NCBI GenBank assembly: GCA_011057845.1
Contig: DSDB01000352.1
Location: 1-5,251 of the forward strand
Reading direction: 5' to 3'
Length of the DNA stretch: 5,251 nucleotides
Source of the DNA: Phycisphaerales bacterium
GTDB taxonomy: Bacteria; Planctomycetota; Phycisphaerae; Sedimentisphaerales; Anaerobacaceae
In this document: piece after piece, positions 1-4,653 of the stretch
Layout of the letters: the number at the start of each line of letters is the position of its first letter
Position numbering within the stretch: the stretch's first letter is position 1
Made by a program: the position numbers and the translations under genes
The notes under the pieces: generated by a model
Database searches by the model: none
The model's input: the letters and a program-made list of their open reading frames with translations, nothing else
Told to the model about the DNA's origin: nothing

Positions 1-796
1 CGTCGATATTGCCCTCGCCCGGCCAGCCGCCCCCGATGTTGCTGTAGCTTACGATCGCGCGGGTGCTGCTGTTGTATATCTGCTGCATCGCGTTGTCGCG
101 TATGATGCTGTTGGAGACGGTCCCTTCCCACAGCGATACGCCGTGGGTGCTGTTGCGGACAATCGTGCAGTTGACGATATTCGGATAGGTCGCATAGACG
201 CCGTATCCGGCGTTTCTCGCAATAACACAGTTGCGTATTGTCGGAGCGCTCATATAGGAATAGACGCCGCCGGCGCCGTTGTCCGCTATCTCGCACCCGA
301 CCATCGTCACATTGTCGTGCCCGTCCAGCAGAAAACCGCCGTCGACGCTGTCGACCAGCCGGCAGTTGGCCACAATCACATCCGCGAAGCCCGGCCGAAA
401 CGGGATACCCGTGGGCGCGTGAGGCGGATGGCTGTTGTAGCATTTGATCGCCCCGTGCATCGCCCGCCGAATCGTCAGACCCTCGATGCGAGTCGTCCCG
501 GCCCGGTTATCACAGACATAAATGCCAAAAGCCTTGCCCTCGCAGTCGATCTCCACGGATTGCCGCCCCGACCGCGAACGGATCGTCAGGCTCTTGCCCA
601 TCAGTTCGATGCCGCAATTATCGGACCCTCGGTACACGCCCGGCAGGATAATCACCGTATCGCCGGTGTTGGCGTCCTCCACGGCCGCCCGGATGTTGTT
701 GAAATCCGCCGGTCCATCGTCATCCACGCTAATCACCCTACCCTGGCATAACGCCGCAAGGGCCACGCATATCCACGTTGAGACGACAGCACGCAT
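1..796 (-). CDS. Secreted right-handed parallel beta-helix repeat protein (N-terminal part, runs off window)
   Basis: The minus strand reads open from ATG at 796 to the window edge: 265 residues with no stop. Residues 1-19 look like a signal peptide (MRAVVSTWICVALAALCQG), so export is expected. The mature start (VISVDDDGPADFNNIRAAV) and the following DTVIILPGVYRG are the N-terminal strands typical of pectate-lyase-like beta-helix proteins. From about residue 140, coils repeat every 20-23 residues with an N/G-C ladder: NC at 144-145, GC at 167-168, NC at 189-190, NC at 209-210 and NS at 229-230. These match PbH1-type repeats, whose side chains stack inside the helix. AGGAG lies 10 bases before the ATG, and a good promoter lies at 842-870. 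Planctomycetes carry many such proteins; some are polysaccharide lyases, but many are uncharacterised. No catalytic residues can be assigned here. It is probably extracellular or at the cell surface, with the C-terminus and any anchor outside the window. Confidence 0.9.
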   Translation of the reverse strand, partial: MRAVVSTWICVALAALCQGRVISVDDDGPADFNNIRAAVEDANTGDTVIILPGVYRGSDNCGIELMGKSLTIRSRSGRQSVEIDCEGKAFGIYVCDNRAGTTRIEGLTIRRAMHGAIKCYNSHPPHAPTGIPFRPGFADVIVANCRLVDSVDGGFLLDGHDNVTMVGCEIADNGAGGVYSYMSAPTIRNCVIARNAGYGVYATYPNIVNCTIVRNSTHGVSLWEGTVSNSIIRDNAMQQIYNSSTRAIVSYSNIGGGWPGEGNID

Positions 797-806
797 AGTA
801 GGCGGA

Positions 807-811
807 CTCCT
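807..811 (-). promoter_or_regulatory. Ribosome binding site of the beta-helix gene
   Basis: AGGAG on the minus strand, followed by a 10-base spacer to the ATG at 796. It supports that start codon. The predicted transcript start near 835 gives a short leader of about 40 bases. Confidence 0.7.
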
Positions 812-835
812 ATAACAAGAAACCACTGTGCTCCA

Positions 836-854
836 CCGGTGATTATACCACCGG
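836..854. promoter_or_regulatory. Inverted repeat bracketing the -10 box, possible operator
   Basis: CCGGTG (836-841), seven bases, then CACCGG (849-854): a perfect 6-bp inverted repeat. Its 7-base centre contains the minus-strand TATAAT (842-847). A direct copy of CCACCGG also occurs at 833-839 and 848-854. A repressor dimer bound here would block the promoter. This is inference from position; no regulator is identified, and a 6-bp repeat in GC-rich DNA can arise by chance. Confidence 0.35.
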
Positions 855-870
855 CGGCCGGGCTTCCCAA
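842..870 (-). promoter_or_regulatory. Sigma70-type promoter of the beta-helix gene, extended -10
   Basis: On the minus strand, TTGGGA (870-865) is followed by a 17-base spacer and a perfect TATAAT (847-842). The -10 is preceded by TGG, matching the extended -10 form TGnTATAAT. Transcription should start near 835-836, upstream of the ribosome binding site. The spacing is ideal, and the only gene downstream is the beta-helix gene. Promoter consensus is less well tested in planctomycetes than in E. coli, so the assignment rests on motif quality and placement. Confidence 0.7.
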
Positions 871-903
871 GCGAATTCACCCTCATAAGCCGTGCATGCC
901 TTG

Positions 904-931
904 TTGACACCGAACCCTATGGCGGTAGAAT
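904..931 (+). promoter_or_regulatory. Sigma70-type promoter of the HtrA gene
   Basis: A perfect -35 TTGACA (904-909), a 16-base spacer, then TAGAAT (926-931; five of six to TATAAT). The predicted transcript start is near 938, giving an 83-base leader before the ATG at 1021. It diverges from the beta-helix promoter, with 33 bases between the two -35 boxes. I saw no extracytoplasmic-stress (ECF-type) promoter motif, so housekeeping expression is the simplest reading. Confidence 0.7.
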
Positions 932-1005
932 CGTAAAACTGGGTGTATGCAGGGGGCGGGTGGGCGCATCTTATAGAAGCGGCACGAATTGTACTGACAC
1001 AGTTG

Positions 1006-1013
1006 AAAGGGGA
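1006..1013 (+). promoter_or_regulatory. Ribosome binding site that fixes the HtrA start
   Basis: AAAGGGGA ends 7 bases before the ATG at 1021, a normal spacing. It is only 1 base from the ATG at 1015, which is too close. It therefore favours 1021 over the in-frame ATGs at 1015 and 943. Confidence 0.65.
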
Positions 1014-1020
1014 TATGGCC

Positions 1021-2478
1021 ATGAAGCAGCTAACTTCTGAAAAACCCATACGTTACATCACAATGACCACCCTGGCCGTCGTGTTGGCGGCCGCGCTGCT
1101 GGCGACGCCCAGGTCCGCCCCGGCCGAGCAGGATGAGAGCATCGCCGTGCTTCGCAACCTCGGCAGGGCCTTCTCATCCATCTACCAGAAGACCTCGCCC
1201 GCCGTCGTCGGCATCAAGGCCGAACGCAAGGTCTCGGCCCAGAGCCCGTCCTACCAAATGCCCAATGATGACCTGTGGGAGTGGTTCTTCCGAAGGCAGG
1301 CGCCCCAACAGGAACGCGCCCCACGCCGACAGTACTCCCAGACCGCCCAGGGCTCCGGTTTTATCATTTCCGCCGACGGCTACATCCTGACGAACAACCA
1401 CCTCGTCGGCGAGGCCCAGAAGGTGGAGGTCGAATTGCAGGATGAGCGAAAATTCACCGCCAGGATCATTGGTTCCGACCCCGAATCGGACGTGGCCGTC
1501 ATCAAGATCGACGCCCAGGACCTGCCCTATATCGAGACGGCCGATTCCGACAAGCTCGAAGTCGGCGAGTGGGTCATCGCCATTGGAAGCCCGTTCGGCC
1601 TCAAATCCACGCTGACGGCCGGAATCGTCAGTGCCACCGGCCGCAGCAATGTCGGCCTGACCACCTATGAGAACTTCATCCAGACCGACGCCGCCATCAA
1701 CTTTGGCAACTCCGGCGGACCGCTGATCGACCTCGACGGAAAGGCCGTGGGCATCAACTCGGCCATTCTCGGACCGTCCGGCAATATCGGCATCGGCTTC
1801 GCCATTCCCATCAACATGGCCAGGAACATCTTCGAGCAACTCCGCGACACCGGAGAGATCGTCCGCGGCTTCCTCGGCGTCCTGCCGCAGGACATCGACG
1901 CCGACATGGCGAAGATGTTCGGGCTTGAAAACGGCAAGGGCGTGGCGATTACGGAGGTTACGCCCGAGTCCGCGGCTGCCAAAGCCGGGTTCAAACACAA
2001 CGACATCATCCTCGAACTCGACGGCAAGGGTGTGTCCTCAGCCAGCGAGTTCCGCGCCCGCATCGCCCGCTACAAACCCGGCGAGAAGGTCGATATCACC
2101 GTATGGCGAGACGGCAAAAGGACGACGCTGACCCCCACGCTCGACAAGCGGCCGTCGCCCAGGGAACTGGCCCAGGGCTCGATGCCCCCCGAGGTCGACC
2201 TGGGCTTCACCGTCCAGGACCTCACCGATGAACTGGCCAAGGGACTGGGGCTGGAGGGCGAACGCGGCGTGGTCGTCGACGGCGTCGACGCCGGATCGCC
2301 CGCGGAGAAGGCGGGCATCACCCCCGGCGTCCTGATCAAGGAGGTCAACCGAAAACCCGTTCGTAACGTCCGGGAGTTCAACCGCGCCGTCACCGAGGTC
2401 AAAGACCAGGGCAAGGTCATGTTGCTGGTCAAACGCGACCAGACCACGTTCTTCGTCCTGCTGCCCATCGAGGAGTAA
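1021..2478 (+). CDS. HtrA/Deg-family periplasmic serine endoprotease with two PDZ domains
   Basis: A complete 485-residue protein of the Do/DegP-DegQ type (MEROPS S1C), which degrades and may chaperone misfolded proteins in the periplasm. A basic N-terminus and hydrophobic core (about 12-30) form a signal peptide, with likely cleavage after APA at 33-35. The trypsin-like domain spans about 55-280. Its catalytic triad is intact: His127 in ILTNNHLV, Asp157 in SDPESDVAVIKID and Ser231 in GNSGGPL. The triad spacing is 30 and 74 residues, close to E. coli DegP (30 and 75). A linker at about 72-108, rich in Gln, Arg and aromatics, corresponds to the regulatory LA loop. Two PDZ domains follow, at about 282-375 and 393-485; both have a GxGVxV/I-type strand and an AGxxxxxxI helix-strand turn. 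Length is normal for the family. DegP versus DegQ cannot be decided. The start at 1021 is chosen from the ribosome binding site and signal peptide. The gene has its own promoter and terminator, so it is probably monocistronic. Confidence 0.95.
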   Translation: MKQLTSEKPIRYITMTTLAVVLAAALLATPRSAPAEQDESIAVLRNLGRAFSSIYQKTSPAVVGIKAERKVSAQSPSYQMPNDDLWEWFFRRQAPQQERAPRRQYSQTAQGSGFIISADGYILTNNHLVGEAQKVEVELQDERKFTARIIGSDPESDVAVIKIDAQDLPYIETADSDKLEVGEWVIAIGSPFGLKSTLTAGIVSATGRSNVGLTTYENFIQTDAAINFGNSGGPLIDLDGKAVGINSAILGPSGNIGIGFAIPINMARNIFEQLRDTGEIVRGFLGVLPQDIDADMAKMFGLENGKGVAITEVTPESAAAKAGFKHNDIILELDGKGVSSASEFRARIARYKPGEKVDITVWRDGKRTTLTPTLDKRPSPRELAQGSMPPEVDLGFTVQDLTDELAKGLGLEGERGVVVDGVDAGSPAEKAGITPGVLIKEVNRKPVRNVREFNRAVTEVKDQGKVMLLVKRDQTTFFVLLPIEE

Positions 2479-2499
2479 CCACACAACCCTCAATAACCC

Positions 2500-2528
2500 G
2501 GAGCCCCGCACACGCGGGGCTCCTTCAT
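2500..2528 (+). terminator. Intrinsic terminator after the HtrA gene
   Basis: A perfect 10-bp stem, GGAGCCCCGC (2500-2509) and GCGGGGCTCC (2514-2523), closes a 4-base ACAC loop 21 bases after the stop codon. The tail TTCAT is short on T, so the stem is very stable but the release tract is weak. Position and strength still make it the obvious end of the htrA transcript. It also separates that gene from the M20 gene. Confidence 0.75.
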
Positions 2529-2622
2529 GCGCCCAAGTGACCGACGCCGTGCAAACCGGCGCAGCCTGCCGGCCATGTCCCAGTCCCGCGACCGGCAAAT
2601 CCCCAAACGCCCCAGGCCGCTC

Positions 2623-2651
2623 TTGGCCTCGGAGCCGCAGCGCCTTATAAT
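2623..2651 (+). promoter_or_regulatory. Promoter of the M20 peptidase gene, predicted to give a leaderless mRNA
   Basis: TTGGCC (2623-2628; four of six to TTGACA), a 17-base spacer, then a perfect TATAAT (2646-2651). A transcript normally starts 6-8 bases after the -10 box, which falls at 2658-2659, on the ATG itself. There is no purine-rich ribosome binding site in the bases just before the ATG, in line with a leaderless message. A 5-bp inverted repeat, AGGCC (2614-2618) with GGCCT (2625-2629), overlaps the -35 box. Confidence 0.6.
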
Positions 2652-2658
2652 CCCGGCC

Positions 2659-3792
2659 ATGAAAGAACTGTTGCGGAAGCTCATTCAGGCCCGATCAACC
2701 CCCGATACGGGTGAGTTGGCCGCGGCCCAAGTGCTGGCCGACTACTTCCGGTCGGCGGGCGTCGAGGCCGCTGTCGATGCGTGGGGTGAGAACCGGGCGA
2801 ATGTGACGGCCCGGCTCAAGGGCACGGGCGACAAGCCCCCCATTGTGCTGGCCTGCCATCTGGACGTCGTGGCCCCGGGCAACGAGCCGTGGGAGCATCC
2901 GCCGTTTTCAGGGGTGGAGGTCGGCGGGTGTATCCACGGGCGGGGCTCGGTGGATATGAAGGGCGGCACGGCCGCGGCCGCCGCCGCGATGGTCCGGATC
3001 GCACGAATGCAACCGACCCCGGCGGGCGACGTCATCTTCGCCGCCACCGCCGGCGAGGAGACCGACAGTGCAGGCGCCACCCGCTTCGTCGAGGCCTTCC
3101 GGCGCTGCGCGCCGGTCGCCGGCGTCATCATCCCGGAGCCCACCGATTTCGACATCGTGGTCGCCCACCGAGGCCTGTTCTGGCTGGAGATCACCACCCT
3201 CGGCAAGGCCGCTCACAGTTCCACGCCGCACCTGGGCGTCAATGCCCTGCTGGCCATGAAGGGCCTGCTCGACGACCTTGAAGGACTCCACATCCCCTTC
3301 ACGCCCCATCCCCTGCTCGGTAATTGCTCGATGAGCATCAACACCATGCACGCCGGCCAGGCCATGAACATCGTGCCGGACAAGTGCACGCTGGGCATTG
3401 ATATCCGCACGGTTCCCGGCCAGGACCACCAGGCCATTCAGGCCGACATGCAGACGCTCATCGACAAGCGACGAACCGCCGACCCCGCGTTTGCGGCCGC
3501 CATCAAGGTCCTCCGCAGCGTGGGGCCCATGGAGACGGACCCCGATTGCGACTTCGTGCGGACGTTCCGCCGGGCCGTCGGCATCGACGCGACCAGGGCC
3601 GTGGGCTTCACAACCGATGGCCCGCACTTCGCCGCGCTGGGCGGGCCGGTCCTCATCTTCGGACCCGGCCGGTCCGACCAATGCCACAAGCCCAACGAGC
3701 ATATCGCCCTGGCGGACGTCGAACGGGCCGCCGATCTCTACGTCGCCGCGATCGGCCGGTGTATGTGTATAAAGGATTGTGCCCGTCCATAA
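2659..3792 (+). CDS. M20-family metallopeptidase/deacylase (ArgE/DapE/CPG2-like)
   Basis: A complete 377-residue cytoplasmic zinc hydrolase; there is no signal peptide. The M20 metal site is fully present: His67 and the catalytic-site Asp69 in ACHLDVV, bridging Asp99 in GRGSVDMKGG, catalytic Glu133 and ligand Glu134 in AGEETD, Glu160 in IPEPTD, and His343 in CHKPNEHI. The lid/dimerisation domain lies at about 170-290 and carries the usual GKAAHSSTPHLGVNAL segment. Family members remove an acyl group or cleave a C-terminal residue (acetylornithine deacetylase, succinyl-diaminopimelate desuccinylase, carboxypeptidase G2, dipeptidases). The substrate cannot be read from the sequence, and no arginine or lysine pathway gene lies beside it. 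Length fits the family. The ATG at 2659 is chosen because family homology starts there and the promoter abuts it. In-frame ATGs from 2527 on would add an arginine-rich stretch unlike the family, upstream of the predicted transcript start. Confidence 0.9.
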   Translation: MKELLRKLIQARSTPDTGELAAAQVLADYFRSAGVEAAVDAWGENRANVTARLKGTGDKPPIVLACHLDVVAPGNEPWEHPPFSGVEVGGCIHGRGSVDMKGGTAAAAAAMVRIARMQPTPAGDVIFAATAGEETDSAGATRFVEAFRRCAPVAGVIIPEPTDFDIVVAHRGLFWLEITTLGKAAHSSTPHLGVNALLAMKGLLDDLEGLHIPFTPHPLLGNCSMSINTMHAGQAMNIVPDKCTLGIDIRTVPGQDHQAIQADMQTLIDKRRTADPAFAAAIKVLRSVGPMETDPDCDFVRTFRRAVGIDATRAVGFTTDGPHFAALGGPVLIFGPGRSDQCHKPNEHIALADVERAADLYVAAIGRCMCIKDCARP

Positions 3793-3889
3793 GCGTCTGC
3801 CTCATGAGGGGGTGTATCGGCCCGGGTGATTCGGCCGTTCGGCGCCCGCAAAGACAACATCGGACCGGTTTTTCTCTGGCGTTGTCGGA

Positions 3890-3920
3890 TTGGATACAAC
3901 AGAATGACATCATGTATAGT
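3890..3920 (+). promoter_or_regulatory. Weak candidate promoter for the lipoprotein gene
   Basis: TATAGT (3915-3920; five of six to TATAAT) is preceded by TTGGAT (3890-3895; three of six to TTGACA) with a long 19-base spacer. A start near 3927 would give a leader of about 48 bases. The -10 is fair and the -35 poor. No clear terminator follows the M20 gene, so readthrough from it is also possible. Confidence 0.3.
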
Positions 3921-3961
3921 GTGCAGCACGAACATAGAATCCTTCAAAGGAGTGTCTTTGC

Positions 3962-3968
3962 AAAGGAG
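3962..3968 (+). promoter_or_regulatory. Ribosome binding site of the lipoprotein gene
   Basis: AAAGGAG, with 6 bases to the ATG at 3975, is a strong Shine-Dalgarno match that fixes this start. The same 8-mer, CAAAGGAG, also occurs 16 bases upstream at 3945-3952. Confidence 0.75.
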
Positions 3969-3974
3969 ACGCAC

Positions 3975-4382
3975 ATGACGAGAAACAAGGTACGGCTGGT
4001 GACGATCGTGGTGTTGGCGGCGGCTATGACCGGGTGGGTTGGCTGTGGAAAGAGCGGCGGCGGCAGCGGCGCCGCCGGCGTCGATGAGACCAGGCCCATC
4101 GACCAGATCAAGGCCGAGGCGGCGAAGATGGATGAGGCCGCCCTGCGGGCAACCGCCGAGAAGTATCACAAGGCCCTGGCCGCCAGGCATGCCGAGCTGG
4201 ACAAGATCGTCGCCGAGCTCAAGGATATCCCCATTACCGACATGCTGGGGGACAAAGCCAAAACCCTCAAGGACGACATGGCCGGGATCAGCGCCTCCGT
4301 CACCGCGCTGAACGAGCGGATGCAGGTGTACGTCGAGCAATTGAAGAGCAAGGGCGGCGACGTCTCGGCCTTCATGCAGTAA
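3975..4382 (+). CDS. Small predicted lipoprotein with coiled-coil character, unknown function
   Basis: A 135-residue protein that I do not recognise. Residues 3-7 are basic (RNKVR) and 8-22 hydrophobic, followed by a lipobox-like WVGC with Cys24 as the predicted lipidated residue. Trp at -3 is unusual, since Leu, Val or Ile is typical; V and G at -2 and -1 are normal. Residue +2 is Gly, with no Asp retention signal of the proteobacterial type, so outer-membrane placement is plausible. A Gly/Ser-rich linker (25-35) leads to two Ala-, Lys- and Glu-rich helical stretches, about 41-84 and 92-126, probably coiled coils, separated by DIPITDMLGD. No enzyme motif is visible. The Cys, linker and helices suggest a structural or binding role at the cell envelope, which is inference. 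The start is set by AAAGGAG 6 bases upstream, and the gene ends before a clear terminator. Codon use and GC content resemble its neighbours. Confidence 0.85.
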   Translation: MTRNKVRLVTIVVLAAAMTGWVGCGKSGGGSGAAGVDETRPIDQIKAEAAKMDEAALRATAEKYHKALAARHAELDKIVAELKDIPITDMLGDKAKTLKDDMAGISASVTALNERMQVYVEQLKSKGGDVSAFMQ

Positions 4383-4411
4383 CAGGTCCTTGACGCATAG
4401 AGCATGCCATC

Positions 4412-4450
4412 ACGACCCCGCGAGGCGACCCCGCGCGGGGTCGTTTCTTA
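4412..4450 (+). terminator. Intrinsic terminator after the lipoprotein gene, with two alternative stems
   Basis: The longer hairpin pairs ACGACCCCGCG (4412-4422) with CGCGGGGTCGT (4434-4444), 11 bp with an 11-base loop. The inner one is the 18-base palindrome CGACCCCGCGCGGGGTCG (4426-4443), giving 7 bp and a 4-base loop. Both use the same right arm and lead into TTTCTTA. It starts 30 bases after the stop codon. Confidence 0.75.
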
Positions 4451-4653
4451 TACAGCGGCGCACCGGTCCGAGAATCCTCCGCAAACGCCCGTCGCACAGC
4501 CTGTCGCCGCCGCCCGGCGCGGGGGATTCGCAGTCGCCCCTACAACTGGTATGACGGCCTTTATAGGGCTGCCTTCCCATTCGCTTTGATCCGGCATGAG
4601 CGGCGTTCTTTCACGCATAAAGCCCGATTGCGAATCAGCCGAAGGTATAGGCG
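4451..4653. other. Intergenic spacer with GC-rich palindromic stretch
   Basis: No supportable gene lies here; the short open frames on both strands have proline- and arginine-rich, low-information translations. At 4508-4543 the DNA is very GC-rich, with small inverted repeats such as CCGC/GCGG and GGGG/CCCC around 4521-4540. On the minus strand it reads GTAGGGGCGA at 4543-4534. I associate that string with dispersed intergenic repeats in several bacterial phyla, but a single copy in this window cannot confirm it. No good promoter for the next gene stands out: TTGATC (4586-4591) and CATAAA (4616-4621) are 24 bases apart, too far. Confidence 0.35.

Noticed and set aside
143..751. 202-residue plus-strand reading frame over the left region
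   Set aside because: It is antisense to the beta-helix gene. Its translation has no family features, while the minus strand gives a signal peptide, a ribosome binding site and regular beta-helix repeats.
943..1020. N-terminal extension of the HtrA protein by 26 residues, starting at ATG 943
   Set aside because: It has no ribosome binding site and puts an extra segment before a normal signal peptide. The ATG at 1021 has AAAGGGGA at a good distance. The ATG at 943 is only 5 bases after the predicted transcript start, so a near-leaderless longer form is not fully excluded.
1174..1998. 274-residue minus-strand reading frame inside the HtrA gene
   Set aside because: The other strand encodes a complete, conserved protease with an intact catalytic triad. 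The antisense frame is low-complexity (G, D, V, L) and typical of GC-rich shadow frames.
2527..2658. N-terminal extension of the M20 peptidase by 44 residues
   Set aside because: The added stretch is arginine- and proline-rich, unlike M20 proteins. It overlaps the terminator tail and lies upstream of the perfect TATAAT just before the ATG at 2659.
2908..3702. 264-residue minus-strand reading frame inside the M20 gene
   Set aside because: It is antisense to a fully conserved metallopeptidase. No ribosome binding site or family motif is seen in it.
3793..3880. Possible terminator after the M20 gene, from the GGGTG/CGCCC arms and the T5 run at 3869-3873
   Set aside because: The arms are short, pair imperfectly and are not adjacent to the T run. 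I could not draw a convincing hairpin.
3877..3892. Sigma54-type promoter suggested by TGGC at 3877-3880
   Set aside because: There is no GC element at the required distance downstream.
3546..3974. Upstream extension of the lipoprotein frame by 143 residues
   Set aside because: It overlaps the M20 coding sequence in another frame and would bury the signal peptide. The ATG at 3975 has an excellent ribosome binding site.
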